Shown here: one piece after another, positions 9,433-18,661 of the stretch
How positions within the stretch are numbered: the first letter of the stretch is position 1
Layout of the letters: every line of letters begins with the position of its first letter
Assembly (NCBI RefSeq): GCF_900103475.1
Contig: NZ_FNHG01000021.1
Span: 1-51,290, forward strand
DNA from: Maricaulis salignorans
GTDB lineage: Bacteria > Pseudomonadota > Alphaproteobacteria > Caulobacterales > Maricaulaceae
Direction of reading: 5' to 3'
Length of the DNA: 51,290 nucleotides
Notes under the pieces: model-generated
What the model was told of the DNA's origin: nothing
The model's database searches: none
Seen by the model: the letters and a program-made list of their open reading frames with translations, nothing else
Translations under genes and position numbers: made by a program

Positions 9433-9449
9433 ACTGCGGTATTAAGCAC

Positions 9450-9478
9450 TTCACAAGGGGAGGGGATGTTGCTATCTC
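9450..9478 (+). promoter_or_regulatory. Promoter for tRNA-Leu
   Basis: TTCACAA at 9450-9456 and GCTATCTC at 9471-9478, spaced by 14 nt, match the Caulobacter-type housekeeping promoter. RNA would start roughly 10 nt before the mature tRNA 5' end at 9495. Confidence 0.55.
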
Positions 9479-9494
9479 CGCGCCTCTTCCACGT

Positions 9495-9581
9495 GCGGTC
9501 GTGGCGGAATTGGTAGACGCGCAGCGTTGAGGTCGCTGTGGGGTAAAACCCGTGGAAGTTCGAGTCTTCTCGACCGCACCA
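9495..9581 (+). tRNA. tRNA-Leu (anticodon GAG)
   Basis: A class II tRNA of 87 nt with encoded CCA. The acceptor stem GCGGTCG pairs with CGACCGC. The anticodon stem CAGCG/CGCTG encloses loop TTGAGGT with anticodon GAG. A long variable arm (GGGGTAAAACCC) and the T-loop TTCGAGT are present. It reads CUC and CUU leucine codons. Confidence 0.97.
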
Positions 9582-9681
9582 TTACTTCTCGAAATTGCCT
9601 GCAAATATTCGGCGCAGCGAGCCCAGGCTCTCTCGCCTTTGCGGCGCTTGCGTCCTAGTGTGCCGCTGAATCATACAGCGC

Positions 9682-11085
9682 ATGGAGGGCAACTTGAGCG
9701 ACACAGCTTTCGAAGACGACCTCTATCGCAAGGGCTCTGCCCGCGCTGATACCGACCCCGAGTTTGTCGCCGAGCTGCGCCAGGCTATTTCCGATCTCGA
9801 TGCCGACCTGATCCGGCAATTGCTGGCGCCTCTGCATGCGGCTGATATCGCCGACGTGCTGGAACAGCTTTCCGCTGGCCAGCAGGGCATTCTTGCAGAA
9901 CTGACACCGGATATCTTCTCCGGCGATGTGCTGGCCGAGATGGATCCCGGCACGCGCGAAGTCGTGATGGACTATCTCCATCCTTCACATCTCGCTGCGG
10001 CCATTGCCGAACTCGACAGCGATGACGCCACCGAAGTGGTTGAAGAGCTCAATGCGGTGAGACGTGCCGCCGTGCTGGCGGAAATCTCAGACATCAATCG
10101 CGAGGCCGTCGAATCGAGCCTCGCGTTCGATGATGAGACGGCCGGCCGCCTGATGCAGCGCGAATTCGTCGCGGCGCCGGACTTCTGGACGATCGGCCAT
10201 GCTATCGATCACATGCGCGAATCCGCCGACGACCTGCCCGACAAGTTTCACGACCTCTTTGTGGTCGATACCGGGTTTCGGCCGGTCGGGGAGATCCCGG
10301 TTTGCCGTCTGCTCAGCGCCCAGCGCGATGTTCACCTGACCGATATCATGGAGCCGCCGCGCATTCTGGTGAAGCCGGAAACCGATCAGGAAGAAGTCGC
10401 CTATCTGTTCCAGAAATATCACCTGGTCTCCGCGCCGGTGGTCGACAGCGCCGGGCGCCTCACTGGTATGCTGACCGTGGAAGACATGGTCGATGTCATC
10501 CAGGACGAGAACAAGGAAGACATGCTGGCGCTGGCCGGCGTGAACGAGGCCGACCTGGCCGATACCGTGCTGCGCTCTGTGCGTTCGCGCGCGCCCTGGC
10601 TGTTGGTGAATCTGTTCACGGCGATCCTCGCCTCGGGCGTTATCGCCCTGTTCGAGGGCGCGCTGGAGCGCATCGTGGCGCTGGCCGTGCTGATGCCGAT
10701 CGTGGCCTCTATGGGTGGCAATGCCGGGACGCAATCCCTGGCCGTTGCCGTGCGCGCAATTGCCGAACGCGATCTGACGGCGGCGAACTCGATGCGGGTG
10801 ATCTGGCGCGAACTGGCGACGGGTACGATAAACGGCGTGATTTTTGCCGCACTCATTTCGACCGTGACACTGCTCTGGTTCCAGGACTGGGAGATCGCTG
10901 CGGTGATCGGGATCGCCATGATCGTCAACCTTTCCCTTGCAGGTCTGTCGGGCATTTTGATCCCGCTCGGCCTGGTTCGTGCGGGGGCCGACCCGGCTGT
11001 CGCATCCTCGGTTTTTGTAACCACGGTGACCGATGTCGTCGGCTTCCTGGCGTTTCTGGGACTGGCGACAATCGTCTTGTTGTGA
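9682..11085 (+). CDS. mgtE: Magnesium transporter MgtE
   Basis: A 467-aa magnesium channel/transporter. It has an N-terminal MgtE_N helical superhelix (about 30-135), a pair of CBS domains (about 140-265, with LTVEDMVDVI) and a C-terminal five-helix membrane domain. The signature SMGGNAGTQSLAV sits in the pore region, as does GLVRAGADPAVAS. In the family, cytosolic magnesium binds the N and CBS domains and closes the pore. The ATG at 9682 is given, but a GGAGGG lies just upstream of TTG 9694, which could be the true start. No magnesium riboswitch was recognised upstream. Confidence 0.93.
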   Translation: MEGNLSDTAFEDDLYRKGSARADTDPEFVAELRQAISDLDADLIRQLLAPLHAADIADVLEQLSAGQQGILAELTPDIFSGDVLAEMDPGTREVVMDYLHPSHLAAAIAELDSDDATEVVEELNAVRRAAVLAEISDINREAVESSLAFDDETAGRLMQREFVAAPDFWTIGHAIDHMRESADDLPDKFHDLFVVDTGFRPVGEIPVCRLLSAQRDVHLTDIMEPPRILVKPETDQEEVAYLFQKYHLVSAPVVDSAGRLTGMLTVEDMVDVIQDENKEDMLALAGVNEADLADTVLRSVRSRAPWLLVNLFTAILASGVIALFEGALERIVALAVLMPIVASMGGNAGTQSLAVAVRAIAERDLTAANSMRVIWRELATGTINGVIFAALISTVTLLWFQDWEIAAVIGIAMIVNLSLAGLSGILIPLGLVRAGADPAVASSVFVTTVTDVVGFLAFLGLATIVLL

Positions 11086-11125
11086 TGATATCAGCGCGGG
11101 TGCCGGGCGGAGTATTGGTGGTGTA

Positions 11126-12085
11126 ATGGTGCATTTGATCAAATTGCTTGCGGTTGTGGCCCTGTTATGGACGCCGGCCGCCATGGCGCAGGGGCAGGGG
11201 CGCTGGGAATCGGCAGCCCGTCTCGATGTGCCCCGCGCCGGGCTTGCGGTGGCAGTGCTGGATGGGCGGCTCTACGCCGCCGGCGGCGCAGGACTGACGT
11301 CGCCCCGCGCCGAATTTGAAGTTTTCGAACCCGAACTCAATCGCTGGATGCCCGAGCGGGCCTTGCCGCGCGGGCTCGAACGTTTCGGCATGGCGGCGGT
11401 CAATGGCCGTATTTATGCCGCTGGCGGTTACGCGCCCGGCGAGCTCGGCGTTGAGCCGACCGCCTCAATGTGGTCCTGGTCGCCCGAGGGCGGCATCTGG
11501 CAGAGCGAAGCCGCCATGCCCGGGCCCAAGGCCGATTTCTCGATGCTGGCCTATGGCGAGCATCTCTACGCGATCGGCGGCACGCGCGATGACAATAGTA
11601 TCTATGTCTTCGACCCCGAGGCCCGCAGCTGGGAAACCCTCGAGATCCCCGATGATCTCACCCGGCGTGGCGCCGCGATCGTGGCATTCGATGGCCATAT
11701 CTATGTGATTGGTGGCTCCCTGGGCGGCGAACTTTCGGCCCGCGTCGATGTCTATGATCTGGAGGCGGATGCCTGGACTTCGGGGCCAGACCTGCCGGGC
11801 GCCAGTACAGGAATAGCGGCGGTGGCCCTTAATGGCCGCCTGCATGTGCTTGGTGGTACGGGCACCGAGGGCGAGCAAAGACAGACCCTGCGGCGTCATG
11901 CCTCCTGGCAGCCCGGTGAGCCGGGCTGGCGTAGCGAGCCTGATCTGCCGACACCGCGCACGGCGGCCGATGCAGCTGTCCTCGAGGGCGGTATCTATCT
12001 GATCGGCGGCGGAAGCGGCGGTGGGTTCTTTGCGCCCTTCACCGCGATGGATACGACGGATGTCTTCCTCGATGAGGCCAGCTAA
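11126..12085 (+). CDS. Secreted Kelch-repeat protein
   Basis: A 319-aa protein with a Sec signal peptide (cleavage after AAMA, about residue 21) and about six Kelch blades, seen as repeated GGR/GRIYAAGG, LYAIGG, IYVIGG, LHVLGG and IYLIGG motifs with 45-50 residue spacing. It should fold as a beta-propeller in the periplasm or outside the cell. Some homologues are sialate mutarotases (NanM-like), but no sugar genes are near, so function is open. GGGCGGAG upstream is the likely ribosome site. A longer in-frame start overlaps mgtE and is rejected. Confidence 0.82.
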   Translation: MVHLIKLLAVVALLWTPAAMAQGQGRWESAARLDVPRAGLAVAVLDGRLYAAGGAGLTSPRAEFEVFEPELNRWMPERALPRGLERFGMAAVNGRIYAAGGYAPGELGVEPTASMWSWSPEGGIWQSEAAMPGPKADFSMLAYGEHLYAIGGTRDDNSIYVFDPEARSWETLEIPDDLTRRGAAIVAFDGHIYVIGGSLGGELSARVDVYDLEADAWTSGPDLPGASTGIAAVALNGRLHVLGGTGTEGEQRQTLRRHASWQPGEPGWRSEPDLPTPRTAADAAVLEGGIYLIGGGSGGGFFAPFTAMDTTDVFLDEAS

Positions 12086-12151
12086 GCCGTCCGGCACCGG
12101 GCTTGCAGTCGCTCTGTATTGATGCAGCGACGGGTCTCGAAACAGGACACG

Positions 12152-14053
12152 ATGAAACCGCAAATGAAATCCTCTCCGGCGGCCCGCGCACTGATTCAGC
12201 GGTTCGAGCCTTATCGTGAACGTGCTGCCCAGGGCAGTGACGGACGCTGGCGTGTCGGCTTCGGGCACCGTGCCGCTGCCCGTGAGGGTGTGCGAGTGTC
12301 GCGCGAGGATGCCGCGCTCCTCCTGATCTATGATGTGATGCAGGCCGAAGCCGCGGTGGACGAGATCTTCCCGGCCCGGCTACCCGATTCACAACGCGAT
12401 GCGCTGACCTCCTTTGTCCATGACATCGGACCGGCCGCATTCCGAAATTCCGATGTCGCCCGCTATATGTTTGAAGGCCGCGTGGAGGCTGCTGCCGAGG
12501 CGCTCGCCAGCTATGGCGAGAGCAATTCGGCCCGCCGTGAGGCGGAAAGCGCCATGATACTGGCCGGGCTCGCCCCGGAACGCGGTGCCGGTCGCAAGCC
12601 GGCCATGGTCGATGTCGTGATCAAGGTCGAGCATGCTGGCGATGCGGATCAGCCCGCAGCGGCGACGCCGCCGGCTACGCGCCCGGCCTTGCCCGGTTCG
12701 ATCATGCCGCCGCCGGCGCCACCGGTTCTGAGCCGCCAGCTCGCTGCGCGCCGTGAAGCGGAACAGGAAATTGCCAGGATCCTTGCGACCGTCGGTGCCA
12801 TGCCGCACGAGGACGCGGACGATCAGCCCGAGATCGTGCGCCCCGATCCAGCGCCCGAAAGCCCCGCCGCGGCTGAAGTCGAGGCCGCGAGCGAACCGGT
12901 CCCGGAGCCAGAGCCAGAGGCTGAAGTTGAAGTTGAGGTTGAGCCAGAGACAGAGCCGGAAGCCGAGCCTGTCGACCAGCCAGGCGGGGATGCCCCACAG
13001 GGCATAACAGTGCCTGAACCGCTTGTGGCCGAGGAGCACGCGGTGTCCGCTGAGCCTGCGGACAGCCCGGTTCAGGAGAGCGCCCCCGCGCCGGCCTCGG
13101 CCCAGGTGATTGCGCGCATGTCGCAGGAAATTGCCCAGGTCGAGATCGAAATTTCCGGGCGGCAGGCCAGCCAGACAGCCCCGGCCGCGCAAGGGGAAAC
13201 CCTGCCGGACGGTGTCACGCTGGGCTACGTCTTCGTGCGTACAATATCCGCCTCGCTGGTACTGCCCGATGAATCCCGGGCTGAGGCGGTCGCCCCGCAA
13301 TTCGCTGTGCCTTCGGACGATGCAGCGGTAAAGCCGGACAGCGATGTGGCCGAAGCTCTGAATGAGGCTGACCTCCCGATCGAGGATCAGCCGACTGACG
13401 CGCCAGAGGTCGAGCCTGAAGTCGCGCCGGAAGCCATATCCGAGCCAGAATCGGAACCAGACCCGGAACTAGACCCGGAACCGGAATCCGAGCCCGCGCC
13501 TGAAGCCGCCGACGTTGCGGATGCCGGGGATGCGGATTCTGTCCCTGCGGCGGCGGCAATTGTCGAGCGCGCGCTGGCCGTCTCGGGGCAACGTACGCCG
13601 CCACCGCATCCAGCGGATACGCCGGCAGCGAGCGCCGGTGCTGTCGGCGACATTGCCGGCGAGGGCGGTCAGACCCGCTTCGGCGAAGATGAGATCGCAC
13701 ATATCGATGAGCTGGCGGGCCTGTCCCAGTCGGCAGATGCCGGTGGCGATGATGATGACGCCTTGTCGCCCAGCGATCTGGTGGGCGATTCAGACATGTT
13801 TATCGAGAGCAAGCCTGCCACTTCGGCAGGCGAAGAGGATGGCTGGGGTTTCGTCGCCACCCTCCTTGCCGGTCTGGTCGTTGCCGGTGCCGGGGTGCTG
13901 GACATCTATGGCGACTGGCCGCGTGTCTGGGTCGAGCGCGATCCAACCTGGGGCGTGCTGGCAGCGGTGGGCGGCACCTTCCTGGCGGTCACGGCGGGCT
14001 GGATGCTGACCTCTGTCCTGGCGGCCAAGCGCCGGCGTCGCCGCGCAGGCTAG
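12152..14053 (+). CDS. spmX: SpmX-like polarity protein (lysozyme-like domain, PE-rich linker, 2 TM)
   Basis: A 633-aa protein with the layout of SpmX of Caulobacter and Asticcacaulis. Residues 8-140 are a GH24 (T4 lysozyme-type) domain containing RFEPYRERA and VGFGH. Glu19 matches the catalytic Glu, but the T4 Thr position is Arg34 and the catalytic Asp position is not conserved, so it may bind rather than cut glycan. Residues about 155-555 are a long acidic, Pro/Glu/Ala-rich linker. Two membrane segments follow (565-587 and 600-625), then a basic tail KRRRRRAG. SpmX localises DivJ at the stalked pole, where its linker forms oligomers or condensates. ATG 12152 was chosen for AGGA spacing; ATG 12122 is in frame. 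Confidence 0.85.
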   Translation: MKPQMKSSPAARALIQRFEPYRERAAQGSDGRWRVGFGHRAAAREGVRVSREDAALLLIYDVMQAEAAVDEIFPARLPDSQRDALTSFVHDIGPAAFRNSDVARYMFEGRVEAAAEALASYGESNSARREAESAMILAGLAPERGAGRKPAMVDVVIKVEHAGDADQPAAATPPATRPALPGSIMPPPAPPVLSRQLAARREAEQEIARILATVGAMPHEDADDQPEIVRPDPAPESPAAAEVEAASEPVPEPEPEAEVEVEVEPETEPEAEPVDQPGGDAPQGITVPEPLVAEEHAVSAEPADSPVQESAPAPASAQVIARMSQEIAQVEIEISGRQASQTAPAAQGETLPDGVTLGYVFVRTISASLVLPDESRAEAVAPQFAVPSDDAAVKPDSDVAEALNEADLPIEDQPTDAPEVEPEVAPEAISEPESEPDPELDPEPESEPAPEAADVADAGDADSVPAAAAIVERALAVSGQRTPPPHPADTPAASAGAVGDIAGEGGQTRFGEDEIAHIDELAGLSQSADAGGDDDDALSPSDLVGDSDMFIESKPATSAGEEDGWGFVATLLAGLVVAGAGVLDIYGDWPRVWVERDPTWGVLAAVGGTFLAVTAGWMLTSVLAAKRRRRRAG

Positions 14054-14076
14054 GCCATAATGGGCAGGCGGCGATC

Positions 14077-14104
14077 TTGACCGCCCCGGACGCCGTGCTA
14101 TGTC
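14077..14104 (+). promoter_or_regulatory. Promoter for isovaleryl-CoA dehydrogenase gene
   Basis: TTGACCG at 14077-14083 and GCTATGTC at 14097-14104 are 13 nt apart, a near-perfect Caulobacter-type promoter. Its -10 element covers the upstream ATG at 14100. Transcription should begin around 14110-14112, which makes ATG 14112 the usable start and the message leaderless. Confidence 0.6.
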
Positions 14105-14111
14105 GCTGGGC

Positions 14112-15284
14112 ATGATCTCCAATCAATATCCTTCCCTCGACTTCGACCTCGGTGAAACTGCGGACATGATCCGCGACACCGTCCGTTCCTTTGCGTCTGA
14201 CGAGATTGCGCCGCGCGCGGCCGAAATCGATCGCTCTGACGTGTTTCCTGCTGATCTGTGGGAGAAAATGGGCGCCCTCGGCCTGCTTGGCATGACCGTG
14301 CCGGAAGAGGATGGCGGCACCGGTCTGGGCTATCTCGAACATGTCGTGGCGATGGAAGAAATCAGCCGCGCCTCGGCTTCGGTCGGCCTGAGTTATGGCG
14401 CTCATTCCAATCTCTGCGTCAACCAGTTGCGCCGGTGGGGTAATGCCGAGCAGAAGGCGCGCTATCTGCCGAAACTGATCTCCGGCGAACATGTCGGGGC
14501 GCTGGCCATGTCGGAGCCGGGCGCCGGGTCCGATGTCGTCTCGATGCGTCTGAAGGCTGAAAAGCGGGGCGATCACTACATCCTCAATGGTTCGAAGATG
14601 TGGATCACCAATGCGCCGGCCGCCGATACGCTGGTCGTCTACGCCAAGACTGACGCTTCGGCCGGGTCGCGCGGGATTTCCGCCTTTCTGATCGAGCGGA
14701 GTTTCAAGGGCTTCTCCGTCGCCCAGAAACTCGACAAGCTGGGCATGCGCGGTTCGGAAACCGGCGAACTGGTGTTCGAGGATTGTGAAGTCCCGGTCGA
14801 GAATGTGATGGGGCCGCTCAATGGCGGTGCCAAAATCCTGATGTCCGGGCTCGATTACGAACGCGCCGTGCTCTCGGCCGGTCCGATCGGTATCATGCAG
14901 GCCTGTATGGATGTGGTGATGCCCTATGTGCGCGAGCGCAAGCAATTCGGCGAATCGATTGGCTCTTTCCAGCTGGTCCAGGGCAAGCTGGCCGACATGT
15001 ATGTGCGCATGAATGCGGCGCGCTCCTATGTCTACGCCGTTGCGAAGGCCTGTGACCGTGGCCAGACAACGCGCAAGGATGCAGCCGGGGCGATCCTCTA
15101 TGCCGCCGAAGCGGCGACCCAGATGGCGCTCGACGCGATCCAACTGCTGGGCGGCAATGGCTATATCAATGAGTACTCCACCGGCCGTCTGCTGCGCGAT
15201 GCCAAGCTGTACGAGATCGGTGCCGGCACCTCGGAAATCCGCCGCTGGCTGATCGGGCGCGAACTGTTCAACGAGAGCGCCTGA
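14112..15284 (+). CDS. ivd: Isovaleryl-CoA dehydrogenase
   Basis: A 390-aa acyl-CoA dehydrogenase that oxidises isovaleryl-CoA to 3-methylcrotonyl-CoA, passing electrons to ETF. The subgroup mark [14 protein letters not shown] (94-107) is present, as are [10 protein letters not shown] and WITNAP. The catalytic Glu is in [12 protein letters not shown] (about residue 250), its position in the isovaleryl enzymes rather than in medium-chain dehydrogenases. ATG 14112 is preferred because the -10 element overlaps the ATG at 14100. It is the first of four leucine-degradation genes in the window, all on the plus strand. Confidence 0.93.
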   Translation: MISNQYPSLDFDLGETADMIRDTVRSFASDEIAPRAAEIDRSDVFPADLWEKMGALGLLGMTVPEEDGGTGLGYLEHVVAMEEISRASASVGLSYGAHSNLCVNQLRRWGNAEQKARYLPKLISGEHVGALAMSEPGAGSDVVSMRLKAEKRGDHYILNGSKMWITNAPAADTLVVYAKTDASAGSRGISAFLIERSFKGFSVAQKLDKLGMRGSETGELVFEDCEVPVENVMGPLNGGAKILMSGLDYERAVLSAGPIGIMQACMDVVMPYVRERKQFGESIGSFQLVQGKLADMYVRMNAARSYVYAVAKACDRGQTTRKDAAGAILYAAEAATQMALDAIQLLGGNGYINEYSTGRLLRDAKLYEIGAGTSEIRRWLIGRELFNESA

Positions 15285-15363
15285 TTTCGGACCGGCGCTA
15301 CGCTGGACCGGGGGAAGGGAATGGCGCTAGGCTCGGGGCCTCGATGCACCGATGAGGCTCTCC

Positions 15364-15870
15364 ATGCGCGTTCTGATGCTTGCAGCCAGTTTGTCGATTG
15401 GCCTGTCCGCCTGCGGCGATGCGCAGAAATCGGAAGAGCCGGACGTCCAGTCCATGCCCATGCTTTCGGCGATCAATACGATCGAGGCCTGCCTGGGCCG
15501 TTATCCCGATCTTGCCGCGCGTGAAACCGAATGCATCGGGCAATATTCCAATGCCTGTATGAGGTTGAGCCGGGACGGTGAGACCAATGCCGGCATGATC
15601 CGCTGCACGGTTGAGGAATATGAGGCCTGGGATGACCGGCTCAACACTGCCTATGGCGCCTATATGCAACGGCTCGACGCGCCGCGGGATGCCGGTTTGC
15701 GCGAGGCCCAGCGCGCCTGGATGACGCTGCGCGATGCCGATTGCGACTTTTCTGCCTCGGCCTATGAGGGCGGCTCGATGCAGCCGCTGGTGAGTGCCGG
15801 TTGCCATCGGGACTATGCGGCGCGGCGCACGCTTCGCCTGCTCAGCTGGCTGGAAGGCCCGCCTTACTGA
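15364..15870 (+). CDS. LprI-like lipoprotein (DUF1311)
   Basis: A 168-aa lipoprotein: signal peptide with lipobox LSAC (Cys near residue 17). A C-terminal DUF1311/lysozyme-inhibitor LprI-type domain follows, with conserved Cys residues and LNTAYGAYMQRL, EAQRAWMTLRDADC, the family's core. It may bind lysozyme or peptidoglycan at the envelope, but activity varies in the family. ATG 15364 has GAGG 6 nt upstream; ATG 15352 is the alternative. It is convergent with the patatin gene, 9 nt away. Confidence 0.82.
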   Translation: MRVLMLAASLSIGLSACGDAQKSEEPDVQSMPMLSAINTIEACLGRYPDLAARETECIGQYSNACMRLSRDGETNAGMIRCTVEEYEAWDDRLNTAYGAYMQRLDAPRDAGLREAQRAWMTLRDADCDFSASAYEGGSMQPLVSAGCHRDYAARRTLRLLSWLEGPPY

Positions 15871-15879
15871 GACCGGCGA

Positions 15880-17625
15880 TCAGCCGACGCGCGCGGGCAG
15901 GCCGAGCCGGGCGCGCATCTCATCGCTCAGTCCTGCGAGCATGCCCTGGGCCGCGTCGAAGCCGGCTTCCAGCGATTCGTCATAACGATCCCAATCGCGC
16001 AGATCGACTGTGGTTTCCGGCAGAATCAGCAAATCGGCCGCTTCGCGCCCGGTATCGCGGTCATCGGCGACGCCGACGGTCGCCGCGCGCATCAGTAGCG
16101 AGGCAATGGGCGGCAGGGATTTGAATCCGTTCTTGCGAACCCAGTTGAAAAAATTGGGCGGATCAATGAAATCGGCCGGATCGAGCCCCTGCGCCCGGCT
16201 GACATCGACACCGACCACCGAGCCGCGGTGGAAGGCGCGCATTTCACGAGCCGGGAAATTGGTGAAGACGGCGCCATCGACCAGGATTTGCCCGTCCTGG
16301 ACCACGGGCGGCAGCAGGCCCGGGATTGCGACGGTCGCGCGCAGGGCTTCGCGGACCAGGCCGCTGCGGTGCACGAAGGGCCGGCCGGTGGCGAGATTCG
16401 AGGACAGGCAGAAGAAGGGGCGCACCATGTCGGCGATCTCGGCATCGCCGAAATGCTCCTTCAGGCGGGCATTGACCTTGCGGCCCTTGGCCAGGGAGAT
16501 GACCGGCAGATTCCAGTCGTCCAGCGGGTTGGAATCAACGAAGGCACGGCGGATCCGGTCCTCGAGCTCGTCATCGCTCCAGTCCAGCCCGATCCCGGCG
16601 GCAATAATCCCGCCCATCGAGGCGCCGCCGACAAAATCAAACTTCATGCCGGCTTCGCGCAGGGCCCGGATCGCGCCGATATGCGCATAGGCTCGTGCGC
16701 CACCGCCGGAGATGATCAAGCCGACCGATTGGCCGGTCAGCGTGCGGGCGAGCCGTTCGGCATCAATACGGTCATGATCCTGACGCCAGTGGAAGACCCG
16801 GGCCGCGTCAGCCGCCGCAGCCCATTCCTGCGGCCGCGATGCCGCTGTGGTGCCGCCGAAATGAAGCATGACGACATCGATCAGCTTGAGCTTGGCGGCA
16901 GGTGAGGGATCGTCGGGCAGGAGCGGCGTGGAGGGGCGCGCATCCGAACGCGCCAGCAGCCAGATGCGATCCGCCCGGCCCATCGCGCGCCGGGCCCAGA
17001 CCGGATCGCCCAGGCGCGCGGTCAGCAGCACGATGTCGTGGCGCGTCTCGAGGGCTTCGAGGCGGCTGCCGCTCCATTCTGCATGGCTGTCGTCACAAAT
17101 GACGCAAGTCTTGCCCAGCCGGGTGAGCGCGTCCTTCAATTCGGCGGCGCGGTAGGCCAGGTCAATCGTTGGCGAGCTGCCGATCAACGCAAACACTTTG
17201 GGCTCGGCGGCGACATTGCGCTGGGTACCGCGCAGGCGCGCCAGCATCATGCGGGCCAGCTCGCGCATCAGGCTGGCATGCTTGCGGGTCAGCTTGTCGA
17301 AACTCGCCTTGGGCAGGCGCACCAGCTCGGTATCGCGCAGCGCGTAGACGCTGGCACTGTGGGGACTCTCGTCGAGCAGTGACATTTCGCCGACCGGCTC
17401 GCCGGCGCGGATATAGCCGATCAGATTAGGCCGCCCGAGCGCCCCGCCGCGAAAGGCTGCCAGCGCCCCCGATCGCACCAGATAGAAAGCATCGGCCGGG
17501 TCGCCTTCGCGGAACAGCATTTGTCCGGCGGGCAGGCAGAACCATTCAACCTCGGCCTCAACCGCATTGAGGGCGGATTTCTCCACGCGTTTCAGGAAGG
17601 GCAGGAAGGAGAGATTGAGTGCCAT
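15880..17625 (-). CDS. cNMP-binding, patatin-like phospholipase (NTE family)
   Basis: A 581-aa protein of the neuropathy-target-esterase family. Residues 1-130 are a cyclic-nucleotide-binding domain (LPAGQMLFREGDPADAFYLV, GEMSLLD). Residues 143-295 are the Rossmann-like middle region typical of this family. Residues 300-560 are a patatin lipase: oxyanion loop SGGGARAYAHIG, nucleophile Ser336 in GASMG, and Asp450 in VDGA. It likely hydrolyses lysophospholipids or phospholipids at the inner membrane under nucleotide or allosteric control. It is convergent with the LprI-like gene. Key residues are all intact. Confidence 0.92.
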   Translation of the reverse strand: MALNLSFLPFLKRVEKSALNAVEAEVEWFCLPAGQMLFREGDPADAFYLVRSGALAAFRGGALGRPNLIGYIRAGEPVGEMSLLDESPHSASVYALRDTELVRLPKASFDKLTRKHASLMRELARMMLARLRGTQRNVAAEPKVFALIGSSPTIDLAYRAAELKDALTRLGKTCVICDDSHAEWSGSRLEALETRHDIVLLTARLGDPVWARRAMGRADRIWLLARSDARPSTPLLPDDPSPAAKLKLIDVVMLHFGGTTAASRPQEWAAAADAARVFHWRQDHDRIDAERLARTLTGQSVGLIISGGGARAYAHIGAIRALREAGMKFDFVGGASMGGIIAAGIGLDWSDDELEDRIRRAFVDSNPLDDWNLPVISLAKGRKVNARLKEHFGDAEIADMVRPFFCLSSNLATGRPFVHRSGLVREALRATVAIPGLLPPVVQDGQILVDGAVFTNFPAREMRAFHRGSVVGVDVSRAQGLDPADFIDPPNFFNWVRKNGFKSLPPIASLLMRAATVGVADDRDTGREAADLLILPETTVDLRDWDRYDESLEAGFDAAQGMLAGLSDEMRARLGLPARVG

Positions 17626-17758
17626 GATGTGTCGGGCGAATCTTCAAACGGGCTGTCAGGCCCGCACAATGGATGATTCGAAGGAAACCACGGACTGACG
17701 CCCAGCGCAAAGCGCGAAATCGGGTGGATTATTCGGGATGGCAGGATTGGCGTCGCCG

Positions 17759-18394
17759 TCAGAAGCGGCGGCGGATCACCAGATGGGCCACCGGACGGAA
17801 AGAGCGGGCCTGGGTTTCACCGACGGCCTCGCGATCCATATTGTCGAGATCGTCGAGCAGGGTCATGGTCTCGCCGGTATCCTGATCGAGGATTTGCAGC
17901 CGGTCGCGGCCGCGGTCCTGGAAATAGGCGCCACCCTCGACGGTCAGGCTCCACTGATCGAGATTGCGCACCGTGATGCCGGCACCAAGATAGCTGGTCA
18001 GCTTTTCCAGCCCGGTCTCGCGCAGGTCTTCCGTCAACTCAGCGTGTGGAAAGCCAGCCCAGGCAGGACTGCCAGCCTGTTGGTTCCACGCCGGAACCGC
18101 ATTGCCATAGAGCGGGCGCACGGCGCCGGCCGACAGGTAGAACTCATCACCAAAGGGGAAGAAGTCGACTTGCCCGGTCAGGGTGGTGATATCGGTTTCC
18201 AAAATCGGTGTACTGGGCAGAAGGCCAATCGCCGGTGCCGCTTCCTCACTGGAAAAATGCCAGCGCAACAAGCCCGAATCGCCGGTTTCCCCGATGCGCG
18301 TCGTCCAGGACTGTGAATCCTGCAGAGCCTGCGCCGAAACGGCGCCTGAGGCCAGTATCGACACGGCGGCAGCCAGTGCAAAACGCGAAACCAT
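17759..18394 (-). CDS. Exported beta-rich envelope protein, unknown
   Basis: A 211-aa protein with a Sec signal peptide ending SGAVSAQA (about residue 22). The mature part has alternating-residue beta strands (QVDFFPFGDEFYLSAGAV, LTVEGGAYFQD) and ends in an aromatic residue (VIRRRF), as outer-membrane barrels do. It resembles the small OmpW/outer-membrane-beta-barrel group in pattern, but no family is firmly recognised. ATG with GGGAGGTG 6-9 nt upstream. It stands alone between the patatin and DUF5694 genes. Confidence 0.7.
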   Translation of the reverse strand: MVSRFALAAAVSILASGAVSAQALQDSQSWTTRIGETGDSGLLRWHFSSEEAAPAIGLLPSTPILETDITTLTGQVDFFPFGDEFYLSAGAVRPLYGNAVPAWNQQAGSPAWAGFPHAELTEDLRETGLEKLTSYLGAGITVRNLDQWSLTVEGGAYFQDRGRDRLQILDQDTGETMTLLDDLDNMDREAVGETQARSFRPVAHLVIRRRF

Positions 18395-18582
18395 GGACAC
18401 CTCCCTGAGTGTGATCCGGCGGACAGGAATCTTTGTTCCTGAAGCCTGCGCCCCACCCCTGAATCAGAAGTTAAAGTGCCGACATTGATGGTTTCAAGCC
18501 ATCTTATGGTTGCCAGACTATGATGAATTCGCGCGCGCTCCAAGGCCGATCATGGGGCTGTGCAAGATTATCATATGCACGC

Positions 18583-18612
18583 CCGGCCCTTGCCAAGTCA
18601 GGCAAGGGCCGG
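18583..18612. repeat. 12-bp perfect hairpin in intergenic region
   Basis: CCGGCCCTTGCC at 18583-18594 and its exact complement at 18601-18612 enclose a 6-nt loop. It lies 50 nt past the stop of the DUF5694 gene, where it could stop or protect that transcript, but no U-tract follows in either direction. The rest of 18395-18661 shows no gene. Confidence 0.6.
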
Positions 18613-18661
18613 ACGATATTGCCCGGTCGCTGGGGAGTGATCGGGCGATGGGTAAGGTCGG

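Noticed and set aside
9431-9446. TTAA...TTAA pair upstream of tRNA-Leu as a CtrA site
   Set aside because: The half-sites are 9 nt apart, not the 7 nt of the CtrA box, and the place does not fit a cell-cycle promoter.
9582-9681. Magnesium riboswitch upstream of mgtE
   Set aside because: The leader between tRNA-Leu and mgtE is only about 100 nt and shows no M-box-like conserved segments or clear terminator hairpin.
12620-13800. Glu/Pro-rich stretch of the SpmX-like gene as a frameshifted or spurious region
   Set aside because: The frame is continuous from the lysozyme domain to the two membrane helices, and this layout is expected for SpmX.
16730-17200. Middle region of the patatin protein as a novel domain
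   Set aside because: A Rossmann-like stretch between the cNMP and patatin domains is normal for the bacterial NTE family.
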